The notes below the pieces were generated by a model. The model made no database searches. It worked only from the letters and a program-made list of their open reading frames with translations, and was not told the origin of the DNA. Positions 1 through 6,500 of a DNA stretch of 13,641 nt are shown one piece after another. The DNA comes from UBA993 sp964436815 (GTDB lineage Bacteria; Bacillota; Dethiobacteria; DTU022): positions 1-13,641 of the forward strand of contig CAYTER010000051.1 of NCBI GenBank assembly GCA_964436815.1, given 5' to 3'. A program made the translations under genes and the position numbers. Every line of letters begins with the position of its first letter. Within the stretch, counting starts at the first letter, position 1.

Positions 1-8
1 AATTAAAA

Positions 9-650
9 GTGGAAATCTACCTGGTTCGTCATGGCGAGACAGAATCAAACAAGGAAAGACGCTACCTGGGCTGGACTGAATCACCACTGTCGCCCTTAGG
101 CTTGCGCCAGGCTGAGGGGGTGGGGCATTATCTTGCTTCACTCGGCATTGATGAGCTTTATTGCAGTGATCTCAACCGCGCCCTGCACACAGCCAGGGTA
201 ATTGGAGCCGGTTGTGGTTTAAAACCGGTTATTACCCCATTACTGCGGGAGATTCATTTTGGGCAGTGGGAAGGGATGACTTTTGATGAAATTGAGAGCC
301 GGTGGGGTGATGAAATAAGCCTTTGGCTTGACGACCCCTTTCACAAGTCCGCCCCCGGGGGAGAGTCGCTAAAAGATGTCTGCGGCCGGATGAGCGAATT
401 CCTCACTACCGTGTCGGAGGCAACTCCCGATGGTAAAAAGATCGTAGCGGTCAGCCATGGCGGTTCGATCAGGGCGCTGCTCTTCAATATTTTAAACCTG
501 ACCAGAAGCGCTTTTTGGGACATCAAGGTTGATAACGCGTCAGTTACCCTGGTTCGCCGGGTTGAAGAAAGTTTTAATGTTGATTATTACAATCGGACTC
601 TTCATCTTGACCAGATTAACATAAAGGAGATTAATGCCGATGATCTATAA
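9..650 (+). CDS. Histidine phosphatase family protein (alpha-ribazole phosphatase/CobC-like)
   Basis: Cytoplasmic phosphatase of the phosphoglycerate-mutase-like (histidine phosphatase) superfamily. Seen: the RHG phospho-acceptor motif at residues 7-9 (His8 is the expected phosphohistidine), Arg57 in SDLNRA, the REIHFGQWEG block near residues 80-89, PGGES at 116-120, and the second catalytic His150 in SHGG. At 213 residues it has family length. The FGxWEG and PGGES blocks resemble CobC, which dephosphorylates alpha-ribazole phosphate late in cobalamin assembly. A cobalamin role suits the B12-dependent enzymes downstream, but paralogues acting on other phosphoesters look much the same. The start is GTG, which puts RHG at the usual distance from the N terminus. 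Only eight bases precede it, so no ribosome binding site can be judged. The 3' end overlaps the next gene, indicating co-transcription. Confidence 0.85.
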   Translation: MEIYLVRHGETESNKERRYLGWTESPLSPLGLRQAEGVGHYLASLGIDELYCSDLNRALHTARVIGAGCGLKPVITPLLREIHFGQWEGMTFDEIESRWGDEISLWLDDPFHKSAPGGESLKDVCGRMSEFLTTVSEATPDGKKIVAVSHGGSIRALLFNILNLTRSAFWDIKVDNASVTLVRRVEESFNVDYYNRTLHLDQINIKEINADDL

Positions 651-1311
651 CAGCGTTAGCGGAGATCGTGTTTTTATATCCTGGAGTGGAGGAAAGGATT
701 CCTATCTCTCTTTGCTCCGGGCCGGGAAACAGGGGCTTGAGGTCGCCTGCCTGCTTAGTTTCGTAGGCAGCGAAGGGTACAGCCGTTCGCATGGACTAAA
801 AACTGCAATGCTGCAGAAACAGGCTAAAGCCCTTGGGATTCCCCTGCATACCGAGGAGGTAACCTGGGAGAGTTATGAAACCGGGTTTGAAAGAGCGGTT
901 AAATTATTAAAAGAAAAGTATGCCATAAAAGGCGGAGTATTCGGAGACATTAACCTGGAGGAACATCGGCAGTGGGTGGAAAAAATGGCAGAACGCTGTG
1001 CGATAGATTATAATTTACCTCTCTGGCAGATGGAAGAGCAAGCGGTATCGGAAGAGTTGATCAGGCTTGGCGGCAAAGCTTTAATCGTGGCCATTCGCAG
1101 CGATTTAATTGAAGAAAAATGGCTTGGCCGAATCATGGATGAAGACTACATCAAGTACTGTCTGGAAATAGGGATCTCCCCCTGCGGTGAAGGTGGAGAG
1201 GCCCATACCCTGGTTATTGATGGCCCCTTGTTTTCTAAACCGCTCGACTATTGTGCCGGTTCAGTCCGCAGTAAAGAGAATCTTTCGTTGCTGGAGCTTT
1301 CTAGTAGTTGA
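634..1311 (+). CDS. PP-loop ATPase, diphthine-ammonia ligase (Dph6/COG2102)-like protein
   Basis: Adenine nucleotide alpha-hydrolase of the PP-loop ATP pyrophosphatase superfamily, expected to adenylate a carboxylate for amide or thio transfer. Seen: SGGKDS at residues 18-23 (the PP-loop), GVFGDINLEEHRQWVE near 101-116, and the C-terminal EGGEAHT block at 186-192 with a following DGPLF, both typical of the MJ0570/Dph6 family. Archaeal and eukaryotic members amidate diphthine on EF2. Bacteria lack diphthamide, so the bacterial substrate is unknown. The gene overlaps the end of the phosphatase by 17 bases. AAAGGAG at 623-629 lies close to ATG 634 and about 10 bases from a second in-frame ATG at 640, so either may be the true start. 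It is the last plus-strand gene before a convergent regulator. The family call is secure, the function is not. Confidence 0.85.
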   Translation: MPMIYNSVSGDRVFISWSGGKDSYLSLLRAGKQGLEVACLLSFVGSEGYSRSHGLKTAMLQKQAKALGIPLHTEEVTWESYETGFERAVKLLKEKYAIKGGVFGDINLEEHRQWVEKMAERCAIDYNLPLWQMEEQAVSEELIRLGGKALIVAIRSDLIEEKWLGRIMDEDYIKYCLEIGISPCGEGGEAHTLVIDGPLFSKPLDYCAGSVRSKENLSLLELSSS

Positions 1312-1326
1312 TCAGCTGTTAGCTGA
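1312..1326. other. Short hairpin between convergent genes
   Basis: TCAGCT and AGCTGA are separated by three bases in the 30-bp gap between the convergent PP-loop and PucR genes. Its position suits a bidirectional terminator, but the stem is only 6 bp and no T-tract follows on either side. Support is weak. Confidence 0.2.
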
Positions 1327-1341
1327 AACACTGTGAGGAAT

Positions 1342-2616
1342 TTAGAAGGAAATTAAACCGCGGGCTTTGAGGTAATCGTAGATCAGCAAAGCTTCGCTTA
1401 AGATAATCAGTGAGGTTGTTTCTTCGGGGTTAATCCCGGTAAGCTTTCGAATCTGGTTCAGACGGTACTTCATGGTGTGACGGTGGACGAAAAGTTCTTC
1501 CGCGGCAATTTTGATATTGTGATACTTAAGGTATGTTTTCAGCGTTTGAACAAGTGCTCCGCCTGTTCGCTCATCATACTCAAAGAGCGGCTTTACGGTT
1601 TCATTTAGCTGATCTTCTAAGATTTCCTCATTATTGACGGAGAGGATCAGCTTTAACGAACCGAGTCCGGAATAAAAGCCGAAACCATTTTGTTTTAATA
1701 GCCTTAAGGCGGCTGCCTGTAAAGCTTTTTCCGCCTCATCCACCGCTTTTTTCCATTGGTCAAAATTATGATGATGATTGCTTAACCCCAGGTAGAGGTC
1801 AAGTTGACTGCAAACTAAACGCAGCTCTTCGAGGATCCGCCTGCTATATTGGGCAATGGTGCTGCCTGTACCGCTGTCCGGGGCCGGTTGGAGAACCAGG
1901 GTTATGTTTTTACCGGCCGTTCCAACCAAATACGGCAGGTTGCGCTGTTCCATCAGCTGGAAAACTGCCTGTGATACGGTACTTGCCAGGGTTTCGGCGG
2001 TTCGTACCGGGTAAGGGGTGTAGGCGCGTCCGGGTTCGCAGGCTGCAATCCTGCAGACCCAGTAATCCTGGTCAAGTCTTAAGCCAAGGTCAAGCAGCGC
2101 CTGATTCTGGGCTAAAGGCTCCATACCTTTATTGATACCGGTCCAGGTGTCAAGCATAGACTTATATTTCTGCAGTTGTTGATCTTTGCCAATCGTTGAT
2201 TGCAGGCCATCGTCATCTGCTTTTTCGGCCTGTAAAAGTGAAAGCATCAAAGAGCGGGTCATGCTTTTAAAGCTGATATCCGGGGGAATTTCAATCAGGG
2301 GAATTTGGTATTCATTAAAAAGCTGAATTAACGATCCGGGGATATCATCAATGTAATGGCCGGTCTGAATAGCCATGGCGGCCATTTTGCGGTGGGCAAA
2401 TAGTTCTACCATTTCTTTTTGTCTTTTTTTGCTCAGGCCCTGGAGGCCGTGTGCGGTTGTAATTAAAAATTCTCCAGGTTCGATATGACTGAGATCATCT
2501 AAAATCTCCAGGATATTAACCCAGAAAACATCATTCTGCAACCCGCCCCCTGCAGTCAGTAGCCGGCAGCGGGAAAAGATTTCAAGCGCAAGAGCTTCCT
2601 GAACAGTTAACGTCAT
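1342..2616 (-). CDS. PucR family transcriptional regulator
   Basis: Cytoplasmic DNA-binding regulator. Seen: an N-terminal PucR-type sensor domain at about residues 5-125 (including the GEFLITTAHGL block), a central CdaR/GGDEF-like domain at about 165-300, and a C-terminal helix-turn-helix at about 360-415 with the characteristic AAEELFVHRHTMKYRLNQIRK core. At 424 residues it is within the family range. Related proteins regulate purine, proline, carnitine-type and other nitrogen-compound catabolism, usually activating or repressing a neighbouring operon in response to substrate. It is divergent from the aminomutase operon across a 299-bp control region, so that operon is the likely target; this is inference. 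The start is ATG at 2616 on the minus strand, preceded by AGGTGA only three to four bases away. Confidence 0.92.
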   Translation of the reverse strand: MTLTVQEALALEIFSRCRLLTAGGGLQNDVFWVNILEILDDLSHIEPGEFLITTAHGLQGLSKKRQKEMVELFAHRKMAAMAIQTGHYIDDIPGSLIQLFNEYQIPLIEIPPDISFKSMTRSLMLSLLQAEKADDDGLQSTIGKDQQLQKYKSMLDTWTGINKGMEPLAQNQALLDLGLRLDQDYWVCRIAACEPGRAYTPYPVRTAETLASTVSQAVFQLMEQRNLPYLVGTAGKNITLVLQPAPDSGTGSTIAQYSRRILEELRLVCSQLDLYLGLSNHHHNFDQWKKAVDEAEKALQAAALRLLKQNGFGFYSGLGSLKLILSVNNEEILEDQLNETVKPLFEYDERTGGALVQTLKTYLKYHNIKIAAEELFVHRHTMKYRLNQIRKLTGINPEETTSLIILSEALLIYDYLKARGLISF

Positions 2617-2684
2617 ATTTCACCTAAAATATATTCATAAAGGTTAACCATTTATTCAATGCTGTCCTTGATAATCCTGCTGAT

Positions 2685-2701
2685 TTATACACCATGTATA
2701 A
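2685..2701. promoter_or_regulatory. Operator-like palindrome TTATACA-N3-TGTATAA
   Basis: A perfect 7-bp inverted repeat with a 3-bp centre, about 70 bp upstream of the regulator's start codon. It is long enough to be a dimeric transcription factor site, possibly for autoregulation. No binding protein can be named from sequence. Confidence 0.4.
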
Positions 2702-2768
2702 GAAAAATTATATTTTTTTGGCTGTTGCAATGAAGGTAATCGGCCCTTTAGTTTGGTAATCTTGATCT

Positions 2769-2879
2769 GATTCTACTGCTGATGAACTAAATGCGGTTAT
2801 TTCGCTTTTATATACTGAGCCCTCAAAATACTTCAGGCCGCGCCATATTGACAACAATGATCCCTGATGCAGTAGAATC
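2769..2879. repeat. 11-bp inverted repeat with arm starts 100 bp apart
   Basis: GATTCTACTGC at 2769-2779 is the exact reverse complement of GCAGTAGAATC at 2869-2879. The right arm contains the candidate -10 hexamer of the kam operon promoter. The two arms lie on opposite strands of the same control region, an arrangement that suits looping by a multimeric regulator such as the adjacent PucR protein. Confidence 0.5.
2848..2878 (+). promoter_or_regulatory. Candidate sigma-A-type promoter for the kam operon
   Basis: A perfect -35 TTGACA (2848-2853) is followed after 19 bases by TAGAAT (2873-2878), a five-of-six match to the -10 consensus. The spacer is longer than the usual 17, which suits an activator-dependent or regulated promoter. 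Transcription would begin near 2885, about 30 bases before the first operon start codon. The -10 lies inside an inverted-repeat arm. Confidence 0.5.
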
Positions 2880-2915
2880 TTTTTTTAACCATTTTTCTAT
2901 TCTGCAGAGGATAAA

Positions 2916-3968
2916 ATGACGAGACTTGAAAAACTGATCAGTAAAGAAAATTTCCGGTCGATCGCCATCGTGGGGATGACCAAGAATGTTGGTAAAACGG
3001 TAACTTTTAATTATTTGATCAGGCAGTTTGAAGCAGAAAATATTAAGCCCGGCCTGATATCAGCCGGCTACGACGGCGAGCGGTTTGACCGGCTGACGTT
3101 AAAAGAGAAACCGAGAATTTATGCACCAAGCGGGGCACTCGTCGCAACCGCCGAAGCCTGTTTCGAAGCAGCAGATGCAGGTCTCCGGTTACTCGAGCGC
3201 AGTCCATTTTCTACTCCCCTTGGCGCTGTCCTGATTGCCAGGGTGGGAAAAGCAGGCTTGGTCGAATTGGCCGGACCGGGCAGTATTTCCTCCCTTTTGG
3301 ATTTGAACAGGAAAATGCTCAGTTTCGGAGCTGAATATATTCTGGTTGATGGCGCCATAAACCGACTGGCTTCAGCTTCACCGTACCTGACCTGTGGGAC
3401 CATCTTGGCCACCGGTGCAGCGCTTGGACCGACTATGGATGATGTAATCCGAAAAACTATTTTCCGAAAGGATCTTTTTTCCACTCTACCGGTTGAAAGT
3501 GAACTCTACGCTGCGGCAAGAGCCGGTTTGCAGGAAGGCAGCGCAGTTCTCCTGCATCGCGAGGATTGCAGCTTCAGGATTGAACCGGTGAAAGCAGCAA
3601 TACCGCTTTTAGCCGGGGCGCAGTTGGCTGAACGCTGTCTTGAAGAGACTGAGGCGCTGGTTTTTGGAGGAGCGTTAGTTGACAAAAATTTACAGGAGGC
3701 GATGGATCGGTACCCGGTGCCGCCGACTCTGATCGTTGAAGATGCTACGAAGCTTTTTGTTTCGCCTGAACTTTATTATCGTTATCTTGATCAGGGAGGA
3801 AAAATCAGGGTATTGGAAGCGATTAATCTGATTGCCGTTACCCTTAATCCTTCAGATCCCTGCGGAAGAGGCTATGATCCGCAGATGTTTCTGGAACGGA
3901 TGAGCGAAGCGCTCGAGCCCTGCCCTGTTTTTGATTTGGTTTACAGCTTTTCTGCCGCAAGAAACTGA
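2916..3968 (+). CDS. P-loop NTPase, putative lysine aminomutase accessory/reactivation protein
   Basis: ATP-binding protein in the first position of the aminomutase operon. Seen: a BioD/CobQ-style P-loop GMTKNVGKT at residues 20-28, a GYDGERFD segment at 51-58, and a Walker-B-like hydrophobic strand ending in Asp (YILVDGAINR, 141-150). There is no signal peptide or membrane segment, and the C-terminal half has no motif I recognise. Known lysine aminomutase clusters carry accessory genes (kamB/kamC, with ATP-binding or MutS-like products) just upstream of kamD. An ATP-dependent activating protein is needed because these enzymes inactivate by losing adenosylcobalamin. Position and ATP site suggest that role by inference. 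The start is ATG with AGAGGA four bases upstream; a gap of 56 bases separates it from kamD. It could instead be a metabolic ligase of the BioD/CobQ type. Confidence 0.6.
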   Translation: MTRLEKLISKENFRSIAIVGMTKNVGKTVTFNYLIRQFEAENIKPGLISAGYDGERFDRLTLKEKPRIYAPSGALVATAEACFEAADAGLRLLERSPFSTPLGAVLIARVGKAGLVELAGPGSISSLLDLNRKMLSFGAEYILVDGAINRLASASPYLTCGTILATGAALGPTMDDVIRKTIFRKDLFSTLPVESELYAAARAGLQEGSAVLLHREDCSFRIEPVKAAIPLLAGAQLAERCLEETEALVFGGALVDKNLQEAMDRYPVPPTLIVEDATKLFVSPELYYRYLDQGGKIRVLEAINLIAVTLNPSDPCGRGYDPQMFLERMSEALEPCPVFDLVYSFSAARN

Positions 3969-4024
3969 TTGATCCTATGATTGCCGGGTTTGATGAATTT
4001 TTTCCTGAAAGGATAGTGATTTAG

Positions 4025-5602
4025 TTGACAAACAAGCTGGATTTGGATCGGTCAAAGATTGATCTTTCCAGAAAGATGGCCGGCAAGATTGCCGATCGCC
4101 TCCACTCATGGATTGGCGATTATACCACGACGACTACCGAGAGAGCTGCAGCCAGGCTGCTTGGTATTGATGGCGTGAATTCAACCGGGGTGCCGCTGGC
4201 CAATGTCATGGTCGAAAAACTGCAACAGGCGGATCTGTTGGACCGGGGTTTGGTGCCATGGCTGGCGAAAGCGATTGCCGCGAGGGAAGAATCGCCCCAG
4301 GAGATTGCCCAGGCGCTGGCTGCAGGCAAAATCAAGGTTAAGGATGTCCCGGACTGCCCGGAAGAAAAATGGCGCGCTATCGCCGACAGTTTGGCGGAAA
4401 AAGCAGCCGCCCAGATCAAGGCCGTCAGGGCTGAACGGGAGAAACGGATCGCCAAAGCTGCTCCTCCGAGCAAGCCAATGCTATATGTAATCGTCGCTAC
4501 CGGCAATGTCTATGAAGACGCTGTTCAGGCCAAGGCTGCCGCTCTGCAGGGAGCAGATATTGTTGCCGTGATCAGGCATACAGGCCAGAGCCTGCTCGAT
4601 TATGTCCCTTATGGACCAACCACTGAAGGTTTCGGTGGCACCTACGCCACCCAGGAGAACTTCCGTATTGTCCGGGCAGCGCTTGACGAAGCGGGAGAAG
4701 AAACCGGCCGCTACATCCGCCTGGTCAATTATGCTTCCGGTTTGTGCATGCCGGAAATATCGGCAATGGGGGCGATAGAACGCCTTGATATGATGCTTAA
4801 TGATGCCATGTACGGTATCCTTTTCCGCGATATCAATATGCGCCGAACCTTTATCGATCAGCATTTTTCCAGGATGATCAATGCCTACGCCGGCATTATC
4901 ATCAATACCGGGGAAGATAACTATCTGACCACCGCCGATGCTTTTGACAAAGGCTACACAGTTCTGGCCTCTCAGTTTATTAATGAGCAGCTGGCTTTAC
5001 GCTCAGGCTTAAAAGAAGAGCAGATGGGGTTGGGTCATGCTTTTGAAATCAGCCCGGCGATGGAAGATGGTTTGCTGATGGAAATTGCCCAGGCGCAGCT
5101 TTGCCGCGAGCTTTTTCCGAAATCGCCCTTGAAATATATGCCTCCCACCAAGCATGTTACCGGAAACATTTTCAAAACATATCTGATCAACGGCATGTAT
5201 AACCTGGTTGCGGTGATGACCGGCCAGGAGATTCAACTGCTCGGGATGCTGACCGAAGCGATTCATACCCCATTTATCAGTGATCGTTATTTAAGCATTG
5301 ACAATGCCAGGTATATTTTTAACAACGCCCGTCATCTGGGTGATGAGCTAATTTTTGCCGCCGGCGGCAAAGTTCAGAACCGGGCAGCTTACCTGCTGGA
5401 CGAAGCCTGCAAAATGCTGCAGGAAATTGAAAAGATAAGCCTGGAAGCAGCGATGGAAAAAGGAATGTTCGCCGATATCAAGAGAACGAGGGAAGGCGGC
5501 AAAGGGGGAAGCGGGGTAGTAAAAAAAGAGCAGAATTATTACAACCCCTTCCTGGAGTTATTTGTTAATCACGCTGTTTCTGCTGAAGGGAGGCTCTCTT
5601 GA
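4025..5602 (+). CDS. kamD: Lysine 5,6-aminomutase alpha subunit
   Basis: Large PLP-binding TIM-barrel subunit of the adenosylcobalamin-dependent enzyme that migrates the terminal amino group of D-lysine or L-beta-lysine from C6 to C5. Seen: the ATGNVYEDAVQAK block at 159-171, IRHTGQSLLDYVPYG at 183-197, TTEGFGGTYATQENF at 199-213 and GLGHAFE at 335-341. Residues I recall as PLP or substrate contacts in the Acetoanaerobium sticklandii enzyme are all present at the same numbers: Arg184, Ser189, Ser238, Tyr263, Arg268, Asp298 and Lys370. The 525 residues compare with about 516 there. The start is TTG at 4025, with AAAGGA at 4008-4013; the exact match of residue numbering supports this rare start. 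The beta subunit follows after one base. Ornithine 4,5-aminomutase is excluded because its large subunit fuses the PLP and B12 domains. Confidence 0.96.
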   Translation: MTNKLDLDRSKIDLSRKMAGKIADRLHSWIGDYTTTTTERAAARLLGIDGVNSTGVPLANVMVEKLQQADLLDRGLVPWLAKAIAAREESPQEIAQALAAGKIKVKDVPDCPEEKWRAIADSLAEKAAAQIKAVRAEREKRIAKAAPPSKPMLYVIVATGNVYEDAVQAKAAALQGADIVAVIRHTGQSLLDYVPYGPTTEGFGGTYATQENFRIVRAALDEAGEETGRYIRLVNYASGLCMPEISAMGAIERLDMMLNDAMYGILFRDINMRRTFIDQHFSRMINAYAGIIINTGEDNYLTTADAFDKGYTVLASQFINEQLALRSGLKEEQMGLGHAFEISPAMEDGLLMEIAQAQLCRELFPKSPLKYMPPTKHVTGNIFKTYLINGMYNLVAVMTGQEIQLLGMLTEAIHTPFISDRYLSIDNARYIFNNARHLGDELIFAAGGKVQNRAAYLLDEACKMLQEIEKISLEAAMEKGMFADIKRTREGGKGGSGVVKKEQNYYNPFLELFVNHAVSAEGRLS

Positions 5603-5603
5603 G

Positions 5604-6356
5604 ATGACTGTTGATCTGAGTAAAGTTAAAACCTATGGCGACACTTTAAATGATGGTGCGATGCAGGTCAGCTTTACCCTGCCGGTTCCAGCCGGCGATG
5701 AAGCAAAAGAGGCAGCCCGGCAGATAGCGCTGAAAATGGGCCTCGAATCCCCGGCCGTGACGGAAATGGCTGATCTGGGAGCCGGGTTCACCTTTTTTGT
5801 CCTTTATGGCAAATGCACGCACAGCGTAGACTATTCGGCCATAAAAATTCCGAAGCAGCAGCAAAAGATTCTCTCCTTTAAAGAAGTAAACGCCCTGATC
5901 AAGAATGAGCTGGGCCGTAAGGTAGTGGTCGTTGCCGCCTGTACAGGAAGCGACGCCCATACGGTTGGCATCGATGCGATCATCAACATGAAAGGTTACA
6001 TGGGTGAATACGGGCTGGAGCGTTACCCGGAGATGGAAGCCTATAACCTTGGCAGCCAGGTTCCGAACGCCGATCTGTTGGCTAAGGCAGTAGAGCTTGG
6101 AGCCGACGCGATCCTGGTGTCTCAGGTTGTAACCCAGAAGAACATTCATCTGGAAAACCTCACCGAACTGGTCGAACTCTCCGAGGCCGAGGGCTTAAGG
6201 GATAAAGTACTGTTGATCTGCGGTGGTCCGCGGATCTCGCATGAACTGGCTATAGAGCTAGGTTACGACGCCGGTTTTGGGCCAGGCACATTGCCAAACC
6301 ATGTAGCTTCTTTCATTGCCGCCGAACTGATACGGCGGAATAAAACAGGAAAATAG
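5604..6356 (+). CDS. kamE: Lysine 5,6-aminomutase beta subunit (cobalamin-binding)
   Basis: Small subunit carrying the Rossmann-type B12 domain in which histidine replaces dimethylbenzimidazole as the cobalt ligand. Seen: a dimerisation region at about residues 1-85, then DAHTVG at 117-122 (His119 as cobalt ligand), then Lys130 in INMKGY. The 11-residue spacing equals that of His133 and Lys144 in the A. sticklandii subunit, where Lys144 forms the resting Schiff base with PLP. The LVSQVVTQKN and CGGPR blocks (171-180, 206-210) and GFGPGT (224-229) complete the B12 fold. ATG 5604 gives 250 residues and has GGGAGG about 10 bases upstream, one base after the kamD stop. A longer reading from TTG 5562 adds 14 residues with no family resemblance, so I prefer ATG 5604. 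Confidence 0.96.
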   Translation: MTVDLSKVKTYGDTLNDGAMQVSFTLPVPAGDEAKEAARQIALKMGLESPAVTEMADLGAGFTFFVLYGKCTHSVDYSAIKIPKQQQKILSFKEVNALIKNELGRKVVVVAACTGSDAHTVGIDAIINMKGYMGEYGLERYPEMEAYNLGSQVPNADLLAKAVELGADAILVSQVVTQKNIHLENLTELVELSEAEGLRDKVLLICGGPRISHELAIELGYDAGFGPGTLPNHVASFIAAELIRRNKTGK

Positions 6357-6360
6357 AAAA

Positions 6361-6398
6361 TAAAGGGGGCAGACGAGCGAGTCTGCCCCCGCGCTTTA
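6361..6398 (+). terminator. Strong GC-rich hairpin after kamE, no T-tract
   Basis: GGGGGCAGAC (6365-6374) pairs perfectly with GTCTGCCCCC (6381-6390) around a 6-base loop, and TAAAG/CTTTA can extend the stem past a small bulge. No run of T follows, so intrinsic termination is doubtful. It may instead protect the kam mRNA 3' end, mark processing, or act as an attenuator for nhaC. Confidence 0.5.
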
Positions 6399-6410
6399 GG
6401 GGGGTGATTT

Positions 6411-6443
6411 ATGTTAAAAACAAAAGCGTCAAATAGGTTTTGA
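6411..6443 (+). CDS. Possible 10-residue leader peptide upstream of nhaC
   Basis: ATG at 6411 is preceded at good spacing by GGGGGG (6399-6404) and opens a 10-codon frame, MLKTKASNRF, ending in TGA. It lies in the 144-base kamE-nhaC gap just after the hairpin, and its G-run can pair with the C-run of that hairpin. Two of ten residues are lysine, which is suggestive in a lysine operon but could be chance. There is no homology support. Confidence 0.25.
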   Translation: MLKTKASNRF

Positions 6444-6446
6444 TTA

Positions 6447-6474
6447 TTGAAATCAGCAGTTCAGAAAGTAAAAA
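6447..6474 (+). promoter_or_regulatory. Weak candidate internal promoter upstream of nhaC
   Basis: TTGAAA (6447-6452) and TAAAAA (6469-6474) are separated by 16 bases. Five of six and four of six consensus positions match. Transcription would start near 6481, at the edge of the nhaC ribosome binding site, so the leader would be very short. Support is weak in AT-rich sequence. Confidence 0.25.
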
Positions 6475-6500
6475 TTCAATTACCTTAAGGAGGAAAAACA

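Larger units (their letters stand above)
2617..2915. promoter_or_regulatory. Divergent control region between pucR-type gene and kam operon
   Basis: This 299-bp AT-rich stretch has no convincing coding sequence. It contains an 8-bp palindrome GGTTAACC (2642-2649), a TTATACA-N3-TGTATAA palindrome (2685-2701), two direct GGTAATC repeats with a 20-bp period (2735-2741, 2755-2761), and an 11-bp inverted repeat with widely separated arms (2769-2779, 2869-2879). A promoter candidate points toward the operon. I could not pick a convincing promoter for the regulator. The density of symmetric elements is what a doubly regulated divergent promoter would show. Confidence 0.6.

Noticed and set aside
3977..4024. 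A 15-codon frame that ends in TAG immediately before, and in frame with, the kamD TTG start, hinting at amber readthrough or an extended KamD
   Set aside because: There is no ribosome binding site for its ATG, and the N terminus from TTG 4025 already matches known KamD sequence and numbering. Nothing supports pyrrolysine use at this non-conserved position.
4120..4864. Long antisense frames over kamD
   Set aside because: They lie opposite a highly conserved gene, lack ribosome binding sites and family features, and are typical shadows in GC-balanced coding DNA.
5562..5603. Longer KamE reading from TTG 5562
   Set aside because: The added residues do not resemble known KamE N termini, spacing to the nearest ribosome binding site is poor, and ATG 5604 has a strong GGGAGG upstream.
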